This document shows, in pieces, positions 8,108-14,312 of a stretch of 19,143 nt of DNA (position 1 is its first letter; the number at the start of each line of letters is the position of its first letter). Source of the DNA: Desulfobacterales bacterium. Lineage in GTDB: Bacteria > Desulfobacterota > Desulfobacteria > Desulfobacterales > Desulfobacteraceae. The translations under genes were made by a program, and so were the position numbers. The DNA is taken from assembly GCA_022361535.1 (NCBI GenBank), contig JAKSAU010000001.1, positions 1 through 19,143 of the forward strand. Direction: 5' to 3'. The notes under the pieces were generated by a model. That model saw only the letters and a list, made by a program, of their open reading frames with translations, searched no databases and was not told the origin of the DNA.

Positions 8108-8360
8108 GACGATAGTCCCATCCCCTAGAATCCCCCACAAAATAACCTACATTTAAAATCGGATTTCAGCCGATTGTTAAATATTCCCCCCTTTACTACA
8201 CCATTTTTTATGGAGAATCAGGTTCAGAGATACGCAATACAAGGTAGGACCTGTTTGATAAATAGGTGATAAGCGGCATGGGTGGAACAGGAGAAAACAT
8301 GGACCTGTTTCGCTTCATCCAGAATGTTATTTATATTTATTTTAGGAGGGAGTTATCGAC
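8108..8360 (+). promoter_or_regulatory. Leader/regulatory gap before the symporter genes
   Basis: The gap between the regulator and the symporter holds no convincing gene. Visible elements are AACCTACA at 8144-8151 (same as the palindrome arm), a small hairpin AATCGG/CCGATT (8157-8162 / 8170-8175, 7-base loop), GGTTCA at 8221-8226, and an imperfect dyad ACCTGTTTGATAAATAGGT at 8249-8267 (arms ACCT.TTT / AAA.AGGT). No clear sigma-70 or sigma-54 promoter was found. The motif recurrence suggests several regulator contacts. Confidence 0.4.
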
Positions 8361-8654
8361 ATGAAAGAAAAGCTCTACAAAAAGGAGATCACCCTGACCA
8401 TTGTCTTCTCTGTTCTACTGCTCCTCATGGGTCATTCGGCATCGATCTTTGTTCTATTTCCATCACTCCAGCAAGGAACACTTTGGGGGTTTCCTGTCCA
8501 ATACATTGTCCCCATTCTTCTGGGCTGGTTCGGAATCGCCGCTGTCTGCCTGGTCATGACCATTGTCTGCAACAAATTTGACGATGAAATGGAAGAGTAT
8601 GTCAATTCCCTTCCCCCTGAAACCGAAACCGATACTGAATCAGTAAAAGAATAA
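8361..8654 (+). CDS. Sodium:solute symporter small subunit (DUF4212-like)
   Basis: A 97-residue membrane protein with two transmembrane helices, about 10-33 and 46-70, separated by a short loop (SLQQGTLWGFPVQYIVP), and an acidic C-terminal tail rich in Glu and Thr. Size, two-helix layout and position directly before a large SSS-family symporter fit the small-subunit family that accompanies a particular branch of sodium:solute symporters. It likely assembles with the next gene product in the inner membrane. AGGAGGG at 8344-8350 supports the ATG. The stop is nine bases from the next start, and the ribosome site of the large subunit overlaps this gene's stop codon. Confidence 0.82.
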   Translation: MKEKLYKKEITLTIVFSVLLLLMGHSASIFVLFPSLQQGTLWGFPVQYIVPILLGWFGIAAVCLVMTIVCNKFDDEMEEYVNSLPPETETDTESVKE

Positions 8655-8663
8655 GGAGGCACC

Positions 8664-10301
8664 ATGCCAGCAGAATATGCACTAAGTAATGTCTGGGGCG
8701 GCCTGGGCGTTGTGGCCATCCTTTTTGCCATTTTTTACTACGTGGGATACATGTCTTCTCGAAAGACCACATCTGATGAAGACTTTTACGCAGCCGGTTT
8801 TTCAATTGGCCCCGTTACCAACGGGCTTGGTATGGCTGCCACTTGGGCCTCTTTGGCCACATTCCTCGGGGTAATCGCCCTGATCCTCAAACTGCAGGTT
8901 CCATTTGTTTACTTATGGATCCAGTGGGCCATCTCGATTCCGTTATTGACCTTGTTATACGGAACAAGTTTAAGACGTATGAAAGCCTTCACTCCGGCTA
9001 CATTCATCAAACAGCGTTACGGTAAACCCGCCACTGTGGTTATCGTTTGCTGGATGATCCTGATCATGATCATGTATGCACTGGGACAGATGATCGGTCT
9101 TGGCCGTGCTTTTGAGCTGCTCTTTGGTGTACCTTATAACACTGCAATTGTCGTTGCCGGTCTTGCTACTGTCGGATTTATTACAGTCGGCGGCATGTAC
9201 GGTGCCTCATATAATGCAGCATTCCAGATGGTTGTTATGACTGTAGCCATGATCGTTCCAATGGGTGCTATTATGAAGGCCCTTGGTTCTTCAGGCTGGT
9301 GGTTCCCACCCCTGGCATACGGCGATATGGTACCTGAAATGGTAAAAGCCATCCCGACATTCTTTGACATGAAGTATGACTTTAGATGGTACTTTGCACT
9401 GATCCCGGCCTTTACTCTTGGCCCTGTTGCTCTTCCACATCTGGCCATGAAGGTGTTTACCTCATCCTCAGTAAAAAGCGCCCGCTGGGCAGTCGTTTGG
9501 TTTGCCCTGTTCTTAGGGCTGTTGTTCTCCGGTACTTATGTAGTTGGTTTTACTGGTAACTTCTTTACTGCCACAACCGGCAGGATTATTGAAAAAGCTG
9601 ACCAGACCATCTTGATCCTGAACGTATTTTACAACCCCACACTGGTTGCAGCCTTTGTTATGGGTGGCGCTGTTGCCGCAGGCCTTTCCACCATTGGTGG
9701 TAACCTGATGGCGATTGCTGGCCTCGTCGGTTCTGACCTTTTGGGTATTATCGCTCCGAACATGGACTCTTCCAAAAAGATGAAATGGGGATACGCAGCA
9801 CTTGCAATGGGCGGCCTGCTTGCCATCCTTATGGCGTTTAAACCCCCGAAGTTTCTTGTAACCAGTATTCTCTGGGCCTTTGGACTTCTTGCGACAACTG
9901 CAACACCGGCTATCCTTTTGGGTGTATGGTGGAAAGAGGCAAACAAGCTTGCTCTGATTATATCTTCTCTGTTCTGCGGTTTCCTCTACATCCTGATTTC
10001 TCCGCATGTAATTCCATCTGTTGTTATAGGTAAAGGACTTGTGGCGGCTCTAGGTATGTCCGGTGGTATGGTGACCATCCCATTGAGTTTTGCCATGTTC
10101 ATCATCCTTTCAATTGCCTTTAACCGTATGGCAATGTTTAAATCCTTTGCTCCGACGCTCGCGGATAAGCGGGTTATCGACCGCATCCATGGCTGGGGTA
10201 CAGATTATGAAGAAACCAGATACAACGGCATCACTGTACCGATTATCGCTGCTGTGATCTGTTTAGGAGTATTCTGCTGGGGACTTGTTCCCTGGACGTA
10301 A
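8664..10301 (+). CDS. Sodium:solute symporter family protein, large subunit
   Basis: A 545-residue SSS (SLC5-like) transporter with about 13 membrane helices that couples solute uptake to sodium entry. Family signatures are visible: AFTPATFIKQRYG (108-120), GGMYGASYNAAFQMV (176-190), GPVALPHLAMKVF (253-265), and the helix AAGLSTIGGNLMAIAG (338-353), in which Ser342/Thr343 occupy the position of sodium-liganding residues in the family. The closest well-known relatives are acetate/monocarboxylate permeases such as ActP, so a short organic acid is a reasonable guess, but the substrate cannot be read from sequence. AAGGAGG at 8653-8659 is a strong ribosome site. The adjacent small subunit and the upstream two-component pair point to a regulated uptake system. 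Confidence 0.92.
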   Translation: MPAEYALSNVWGGLGVVAILFAIFYYVGYMSSRKTTSDEDFYAAGFSIGPVTNGLGMAATWASLATFLGVIALILKLQVPFVYLWIQWAISIPLLTLLYGTSLRRMKAFTPATFIKQRYGKPATVVIVCWMILIMIMYALGQMIGLGRAFELLFGVPYNTAIVVAGLATVGFITVGGMYGASYNAAFQMVVMTVAMIVPMGAIMKALGSSGWWFPPLAYGDMVPEMVKAIPTFFDMKYDFRWYFALIPAFTLGPVALPHLAMKVFTSSSVKSARWAVVWFALFLGLLFSGTYVVGFTGNFFTATTGRIIEKADQTILILNVFYNPTLVAAFVMGGAVAAGLSTIGGNLMAIAGLVGSDLLGIIAPNMDSSKKMKWGYAALAMGGLLAILMAFKPPKFLVTSILWAFGLLATTATPAILLGVWWKEANKLALIISSLFCGFLYILISPHVIPSVVIGKGLVAALGMSGGMVTIPLSFAMFIILSIAFNRMAMFKSFAPTLADKRVIDRIHGWGTDYEETRYNGITVPIIAAVICLGVFCWGLVPWT

Positions 10302-10355
10302 TTAGTTGATCGGAAAACAATAATGTTTTCTCCTGGGGTATGACCTGACCCCCAA

Positions 10356-10382
10356 CAGTGCCCGGGATAGGCCCGGGCACTG
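10356..10382 (+). terminator. GC-rich hairpin after the symporter gene
   Basis: CAGTGCCCGGG (10356-10366) and CCCGGGCACTG (10372-10382) form a perfect 11-bp stem around ATAGG. It lies 54 bases after the symporter stop and ends 43 bases before the Yip1-like gene. No T tract follows, so it may be a weak or Rho-assisted terminator, or a stem protecting the 3' end of the symporter mRNA and lowering expression of the next gene. Confidence 0.6.
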
Positions 10383-10425
10383 CACCATATTTAAAAGCAA
10401 CTGCACAGGCTCAAAAGGAGTTAAA

Positions 10426-10977
10426 ATGAACTATCTGACAACCATGGGAAACCTGTTAAGCTTCACACCCTTTTCCTGGGAAACGGAAAAAGAGATTAAG
10501 CAGCTTCAGTTTTACTGTATTGTCAATGTATTGGTTCTAGGATTGATTTATGGATGCTCAGCCGCCCTATTCAGCAAGCTGGTTTTGGTTGAAAAAGGTT
10601 TTGATGCACAAGCTGTAAATGTCGCCAAAATTATTATTGCAGGTATCCCTGTAGCCTTTTTCATGCACGCCGGTGCAGCCCTTTTTATCTGGGTCTTTCT
10701 TAAAGCCATGGGCGGTAAAGCCAATTTTATGATCTCTTATTTCCACATTGGCGCCGCTGCCATTTCCTTGTGGCCCCTTGCACCATTTGTGGCCGTACTT
10801 CAAATTGGCATGTCATCACCGCTTTTAATACTTCTGACAGGGTTGTTCTGCCTGTATGCATTTGCCGTAAACGTTAAGGTAATAAAATCAGCTTTTGGAC
10901 TGTCTGCACTGCGCATGACGCTTGCGACCTCGGTAACGATCATGTACATCAGTTGCTTTTTATACCTCTGGGTTTAG
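10426..10977 (+). CDS. Yip1-like multi-span membrane protein
   Basis: A 183-residue integral membrane protein with about five helices (roughly 30-50, 68-93, 100-124, 130-150, 163-181) and a short soluble N-terminus. The layout, with GIPVAFFMHAGAALFIWVFLKAMGGKANF followed by a helix in ...WPLAPF..., resembles bacterial Yip1-domain proteins, whose function is not established. AAGGAG at 10415-10420 supports the ATG at 10426. It follows the symporter on the same strand and may be co-expressed through or past the GC-rich hairpin. Its stop is only 11 bases from the end of the convergent helicase gene, with no clear terminator between them. The family call is moderate and the function unknown. Confidence 0.72.
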   Translation: MNYLTTMGNLLSFTPFSWETEKEIKQLQFYCIVNVLVLGLIYGCSAALFSKLVLVEKGFDAQAVNVAKIIIAGIPVAFFMHAGAALFIWVFLKAMGGKANFMISYFHIGAAAISLWPLAPFVAVLQIGMSSPLLILLTGLFCLYAFAVNVKVIKSAFGLSALRMTLATSVTIMYISCFLYLWV

Positions 10978-10988
10978 TGACACGGCTA

Positions 10989-12233
10989 TCAGCGCCTTTT
11001 GCGTCTGGCCTTTTTCTTACGTTTCTTTTCCCAATCTTCGTTGGCCCGGATCATCTCCTGGATACTATCCGGGCCGTCAAGCACATCAACCGTGAGTGTA
11101 TACTCATCCCTATCCATGCTGATTTTTTCAATCTTTTTATCAAGAAACCCTTCAATATCTTCAAGAAGCGGTCGCTCGCCTTCACTGCAAAAAGAGACAG
11201 CAGAGCCTTTTGATCGCCCGCGACCTGTCCGGCCTATTCTGTGGACATAAACTTCTTTTTGATCTGGCAAGTCGTAATTGACCACATAGTCTACATTGGG
11301 AATATCAATTCCTCTGGCAGAAACATCTGTTGCGATCAGAATTTTCTGATCATCTGCTTTAAAACGTTCCATGACATCAAGACGCTGGTCCTGATCTTTT
11401 TGCCCATAAATCGTTAACGCGTCTATGTTCTTTCTTGCCAATGCCTTTGCCACTCGCTCCGCTCGAACTGTCGTTCTGACAAATACCATAATTTTCTTTT
11501 CAGAATGTTCCCGGATAAATCTGCGTAAGAAAAACCGCTTATCATCCATTTCTACAAAAACCACATAGTGGGCCACATTCTTTGACACAGGATCATCCGG
11601 TGAAATTTGAATCCGGATTGCAGAAGATCGCACCTGTGAAAAGGCCAGCTTCTTTATTTCCTTGTTTATGGTTGCAGAAAAAAACAAGGTCTGATGCCTT
11701 TGCTTTAATTTCCGCTTTATTGACTGGATATCCTTAATAAACCCTTTATCCAGCATCTGATCCGCTTCATCAAGTACAAGAATTTTTACCCGGCGTACAT
11801 CAATGGCTTTTTGGCTAATCAGGTCAAACATTCTTCCTGGTGTAGCAATAAGGATATCTATTCCTTTAGTCAGGTGGTTGATCTGATTATCCTGATCTAC
11901 ACCACCGATAACAACAAAGGGTTTTACCCGCGTCTTTTTACAAAGAGACCTAAACACCTCATATATCTGTACAGCCAGTTCCCGAGTTGGCACCATAACA
12001 ATACAGTGAATGCCATAAGATGTTTTTGAAGATTTAACCCGTTGTATTTTGTCTATGACAGGGACGGCAAATGCCGCAGTTTTTCCGGTTCCGGTATGCG
12101 CAATAGCAAGGACATCCTCACCCTTCAAAACAGAAGGAATCGCCTTGTATTGGATATCTGTTGGCCGTTTCAGGCCCATTTTAACCAGGTTCTTTTTTAT
12201 ATTGGCATCAATGGGATAAGTTTCAAATTTCAT
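10989..12233 (-). CDS. DEAD-box ATP-dependent RNA helicase (RhlE-like)
   Basis: A 414-residue cytoplasmic RNA helicase with the full motif set: Q motif around KRPTDIQYKAIP, motif I AHTGTGKT (45-52), Ia PTRELA (82-87), TPGR (131-134), II DEAD (155-158), III SAT (186-188), V ATDVSARGID (301-310) and VI HRIGRTGRG (331-339). The short basic C-terminus (KKRKKKARRKRR) resembles RhlE-type tails, and there is no DbpA- or CsdA-type RNA-binding domain. Such proteins remodel structured RNA, for example in ribosome assembly or decay. The start codon is at 12231-12233 with only a weak purine-rich ribosome site upstream. It is the first gene downstream of the - strand cobalamin riboswitch, but two terminator-like hairpins intervene. 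Confidence 0.93.
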   Translation of the reverse strand: MKFETYPIDANIKKNLVKMGLKRPTDIQYKAIPSVLKGEDVLAIAHTGTGKTAAFAVPVIDKIQRVKSSKTSYGIHCIVMVPTRELAVQIYEVFRSLCKKTRVKPFVVIGGVDQDNQINHLTKGIDILIATPGRMFDLISQKAIDVRRVKILVLDEADQMLDKGFIKDIQSIKRKLKQRHQTLFFSATINKEIKKLAFSQVRSSAIRIQISPDDPVSKNVAHYVVFVEMDDKRFFLRRFIREHSEKKIMVFVRTTVRAERVAKALARKNIDALTIYGQKDQDQRLDVMERFKADDQKILIATDVSARGIDIPNVDYVVNYDLPDQKEVYVHRIGRTGRGRSKGSAVSFCSEGERPLLEDIEGFLDKKIEKISMDRDEYTLTVDVLDGPDSIQEMIRANEDWEKKRKKKARRKRR

Positions 12234-12264
12234 AGTCGTCTTTCTTTCAAGAGGTTTGACTTAA

Positions 12265-12293
12265 ACAATACAGACCGCCCCCTTAAAAAGCAA
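12265..12293 (-). promoter_or_regulatory. Possible sigma-70 promoter of the helicase gene
   Basis: On the - strand, TTGCTT (12293-12288) and TATTGT (12270-12265) are separated by 17 bases, upstream of the helicase start at 12233. Only the TTG of the -35 box and four of six bases in the -10 box match consensus. If real, the helicase has its own promoter and does not depend on the riboswitch transcript. Confidence 0.35.
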
Positions 12294-12325
12294 GACTGCC
12301 TGATCTCGCACACACTTTAAACAAT

Positions 12326-12359
12326 AAAGGGCTCTGCTGCTAAAACAGCAGAGCCCTTT
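12326..12359 (-). terminator. 14-bp perfect hairpin, probable - strand terminator
   Basis: AAAGGGCTCTGCTG (12326-12339) pairs perfectly with CAGCAGAGCCCTTT (12346-12359) around a 6-base loop. Read on the - strand it is followed by ATTGTTTAAAG, a weak T-rich tract. It abuts a second hairpin at 12360-12378 without any gap. It would stop transcripts coming from the - strand riboswitch before they reach the helicase. Confidence 0.6.
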
Positions 12360-12401
12360 AGAACCGCCCCCCGGTTCTCATACGCTGCCTGGCACGCAGC
12401 G
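12360..12401 (-). ncRNA. Two compact hairpins between the terminators (possible structured RNA)
   Basis: AGAACCG/CGGTTCT (12360-12366 / 12372-12378) closes a loop of five identical bases, and CGCTGC/GCAGCG (12383-12388 / 12396-12401) closes a 7-base loop. With the 14-bp stem at 12326-12359 they form three consecutive hairpins in 76 bases, 20 bases downstream (- strand) of the riboswitch terminator. No open reading frame of meaningful length is present. The strand is inferred from the riboswitch orientation. Confidence 0.4.
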
Positions 12402-12420
12402 CTGATTACCTGTTTCTTTG

Positions 12421-12463
12421 AGAAAACAAAACATCCTTCCGCGCATATCACACAGAAGGATGT
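12421..12463 (-). terminator. Terminator (expression platform) of the - strand cobalamin riboswitch
   Basis: On the - strand the arms ACATCCTTC (12463-12455) and GAAGGATGT (12439-12431) form a 9-bp stem with a 15-base loop, followed directly by TTTGTTTTCT (12430-12421). It sits 53 bases past the aptamer's closing helix, the usual place for a ligand-controlled intrinsic terminator. Confidence 0.75.
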
Positions 12464-12515
12464 ATCCAAATCATATCCGGATCCCTGTCTTCCGCAGAGA
12501 TGGCACAGGTAACTC

Positions 12516-12662
12516 GCAAGTCAGGTTTTCTGGCTTAGGCATAACCGGCTGGCCTTACCTTCCCAATCATAAACAATCAAATGATCAGTGGTACTCAAGG
12601 CCTCCGTATCCATTTACAGCGGCGGGACCGCTCCTGATTTTCGCAGGATTCCCTGTTCTTGC
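12516..12662 (-). promoter_or_regulatory. Cobalamin riboswitch, - strand (orphan)
   Basis: Read on the - strand this has the conserved blocks of the B12 aptamer: AGGGAATCCTGCGAAAATCAGG, the core GCGGTCCCGCCGCTGTAA, ACCACTGAT, TTGGGAAGG, and the B12 box AAGCCAGAAAACCTGAC near 12520-12536. A closing helix P1 can form from GCAAG (12662-12658) and CTTGC (12520-12516). The stretch between P1 and GGGAAT is only a few bases, shorter than in the + strand copy, so P2 may be reduced. No corrinoid gene follows; the next gene is the DEAD-box helicase beyond two terminator-like stems. Confidence 0.88.
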
Positions 12663-12669
12663 TCCTTTT

Positions 12670-12698
12670 TTGCTACAAAAGATTGATAATATTGTCAA
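12670..12698 (-). promoter_or_regulatory. Possible promoter of the - strand riboswitch
   Basis: On the - strand a consensus -35 TTGACA (12698-12693) is followed after 17 bases by TAGCAA (12675-12670), a weak -10. The predicted start near 12663 would place the first transcribed bases exactly at the aptamer's P1 helix, the same arrangement as the + strand copy, which supports the call despite the poor -10 box. Confidence 0.5.
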
Positions 12699-12853
12699 TA
12701 CTAAACTCTGTTAGTAGCAGGCATTTTTATTAATTGCAGACCTTTTTAACAAATGTCTAAGTAAAAATAGATCCAAAGATGCTTTTATTGAATAACTTTT
12801 CAAATTTTAAAGATATTTTATCAAATACCTGTACTGTATCCCGATGGTTTTAC
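12699..12853. other. AT-rich spacer between divergent riboswitch promoters
   Basis: About 155 bases of AT-rich DNA separate the two TTGACA boxes. I see no gene, repeat or recognisable operator in it. The gene-free region as a whole runs from 12234 to 13261, and its remaining contents are listed as separate features. Confidence 0.5.
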
Positions 12854-12882
12854 TTGACACTAATAGTCGGAAAGGGTATTTT
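12854..12882 (+). promoter_or_regulatory. Sigma-70 promoter of the cobalamin operon
   Basis: TTGACA at 12854-12859, a 17-base spacer and TATTTT at 12877-12882 make a good housekeeping promoter. The start is expected near 12889, right at the first base of the riboswitch P1 helix (12890). Confidence 0.78.
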
Positions 12883-12889
12883 GGCCGGA

Positions 12890-13048
12890 TATCAGGTGCT
12901 GCCCCCAGTTAAAAGGGAATCCTGTGAAATTCAGGTACGGGCCCGCCGCTGTGACCGGGTATGAACTCCACAATACCACTGATGAGCGAACCTCATTGGG
13001 AAGGCGTGGAAAGTAAGTTGATCCGGAAGTCAGAAAACCTGCCTGATA
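12890..13048 (+). promoter_or_regulatory. Cobalamin riboswitch controlling the corrinoid operon
   Basis: A full B12 aptamer closed by a perfect P1 helix, TATCAGG (12890-12896) with CCTGATA (13042-13048). Inside are AGGGAATCCTGTGAAATTCAGG, the core GGGCCCGCCGCTGTGA, ACCACTGATGAG, TTGGGAAGG and the B12 box AAGTCAGAAAACCTGCC. In this family, cobalamin binding lowers expression of downstream uptake and biosynthesis genes, and exactly such genes follow. The terminator at 13109-13148 is the expected output. Confidence 0.95.
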
Positions 13049-13108
13049 ATTGGTCCAGGTTAGCCCGTGGAAGGTGCGGACCAGACAATGTGAGGAAAAA
13101 TACGGTTC

Positions 13109-13148
13109 CCGGTTCATACAGATGGTTATGAACCGGTTTTTTATTTTT
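13109..13148 (+). terminator. Riboswitch-controlled intrinsic terminator
   Basis: CCGGTTCATA (13109-13118) and TATGAACCGG (13127-13136) form a 10-bp stem with an 8-base loop, followed by TTTTTTATTTTT (13137-13148). It lies 60 bases after the aptamer and 113 bases before the first gene, so it fits a ligand-dependent transcription attenuator. Confidence 0.9.
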
Positions 13149-13241
13149 AAACACAGCGCCCGGAACAAAACCGCCTATACATTTCACGTGGAACAATTTC
13201 ACAAGGAGACTACCGGCATTGGTTACATCCAGGCACATAAA

Positions 13242-13254
13242 TCCGGGAACCGGA
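13242..13254 (+). other. Small hairpin next to the start codon of the permease gene
   Basis: TCCGG (13242-13246) and CCGGA (13250-13254) pair around GAA and cover the GGAA that is the only ribosome-site-like sequence near ATG 13262. A much better site, AAGGAG at 13203-13208, is too far upstream to serve that ATG but is well spaced for a TTG at 13219. The hairpin may limit initiation unless it is opened. Confidence 0.35.
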
Positions 13255-13261
13255 ACAGCAA

Positions 13262-14308
13262 ATGACCGAAACGAAAAGAAACAGCGCAGGAAAACCAAGC
13301 GTCTTAATCTTGGTATTTATACCTGCATTGTTCTTTGCAGTGATATCCTCTTTATCAATGGGATATCTGAGCATTCCAGTCAGGGAGATTTTTTGCATAC
13401 TCCTTGACCCTGTTTTTAACCTTCCTTTATCAAATCCGGATATGGCCGAAACTTTTAGGGCTGTCATACTTGATGTCAGACTGCCGCGTATACTTACTTG
13501 CGCTGCGGTAGGAGGGGCTTTGTCCGTATCAGGTGTTTTGTTTCAAGGCATTTTGTTGAACCCCCTTGCAGATCCATACACTCTAGGTGTTTCTGCAGGT
13601 GCAGCATTCGGCGCAGCATTGGCCATATTGCTGAACTTGTCTGCCACATATGTTTCCATTCCTATATTTGCTTTTATTGGTGCCTGTGCCACACTTTTTT
13701 TCGTGGTCTACCTGTCATATTCACCCAACCAGCACAGTGGTGGACTATCCTCCAACAATTTAATATTATCAGGAATCATTGTAGCGGCAATCCTTTCAGC
13801 CGGTATAAGCTTTTTAAAGTTCATAGCCAATGAACAGGTATCAGTTATCATTTTCTGGCTCATGGGCAGTTTTGCTTCTAAAACCTGGTTAAACTTTTTG
13901 GTAATCCTTGCATTTCTTTGCATTGGTTTTTCTATCGCCTACTACTATTCAAGAGACCTAAATTTGATCTCATTAGGAGACCGGTCTGCTTCCAGCTTAG
14001 GTGTAAATCAGAAAAAAGTGACGGTAATTTTATTGATAACCGGTTCTATGCTGGCCGCTGTTTCTGTTTCCATATCCGGGATTATTGGTTTTGTAGGCCT
14101 TTTGGTGCCACACATGATTCGCCTTGTGACCGGACCTGATAACCGTGCATTGCTTCCTGTATCCCTGCTTGCAGGGGCAATACTGCTTTTAGGTGCGGAT
14201 ACCATTACCCGTGCAGTATTACCCCATGAAATTCCAATCGGAATTCTTACTGCACTTATTGGCGGACCCGTGTTCTGCTGGATTTTCAAACGGAATCGGA
14301 TGAGGTAA
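13262..14308 (+). CDS. btuC: Corrinoid ABC transporter permease, FecCD/BtuC family
   Basis: A 348-residue inner-membrane permease with about ten helices. Family hallmarks are RLPRILTCAAVGGALSVSG, FQGILLNPLADPYTLGVSAGA, and near the C-terminus GLLVPHMIRLVTGPDNR followed by GADTITRAV. FecCD permeases carry iron-siderophores or cobalamin; the riboswitch upstream and cbi genes downstream favour a corrinoid (cobalamin or cobinamide). ATG 13262 is the first start in frame, because an in-frame TAA lies 24 bases upstream. Length is normal for the family. The ATPase gene begins four bases after the stop. Confidence is high for the family and moderate for the substrate. Confidence 0.9.
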   Translation: MTETKRNSAGKPSVLILVFIPALFFAVISSLSMGYLSIPVREIFCILLDPVFNLPLSNPDMAETFRAVILDVRLPRILTCAAVGGALSVSGVLFQGILLNPLADPYTLGVSAGAAFGAALAILLNLSATYVSIPIFAFIGACATLFFVVYLSYSPNQHSGGLSSNNLILSGIIVAAILSAGISFLKFIANEQVSVIIFWLMGSFASKTWLNFLVILAFLCIGFSIAYYYSRDLNLISLGDRSASSLGVNQKKVTVILLITGSMLAAVSVSISGIIGFVGLLVPHMIRLVTGPDNRALLPVSLLAGAILLLGADTITRAVLPHEIPIGILTALIGGPVFCWIFKRNRMR

Positions 14309-14312
14309 CATT

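Noticed and set aside
8314..8328. Sigma-54-like TGG...GCT upstream of the symporter small subunit
   Set aside because: Spacing between the GG and GC is nine rather than ten bases and the -24 block does not match beyond TGG.
8282..8581. Open frame of 99 codons overlapping the small symporter subunit in another phase
   Set aside because: The overlapping 97-residue frame has a strong ribosome site and two clear membrane helices; this frame has neither.
9513..10007. Open frame of 164 codons on the - strand inside the symporter gene
   Set aside because: It lies wholly opposite a clear transporter gene, has a low-complexity polar composition unlike a protein family, and has no supporting start context.
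10356..10382. Repeat or mobile-element end at the GC-rich inverted repeat
   Set aside because: There is a single copy in the window, with no flanking duplication or transposase, so an mRNA hairpin is the simpler reading.
12326..12401. ANTAR dual-hairpin target downstream of a B12 riboswitch
   Set aside because: ANTAR sites need two hairpins with six-base loops carrying A at position 1 and G at position 4; the loops here are 7, 5 and 6 bases and do not fit.
12386..12442. 18-codon frame on the - strand starting inside the riboswitch terminator
   Set aside because: The ATG lies in the 3' arm of the stem with no properly spaced ribosome site, so it is not supportable as a gene.
12418..12714. 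Open frame of 98 codons on the + strand across the - strand riboswitch
   Set aside because: The region is explained by aptamer and terminator sequence on the other strand, and the protein is featureless.
13050..13265. Open frame through the riboswitch terminator, ending in an ATGA overlap with the permease start
   Set aside because: It starts with TTG, has no ribosome site, and translates the terminator stem; the overlap is probably coincidental.
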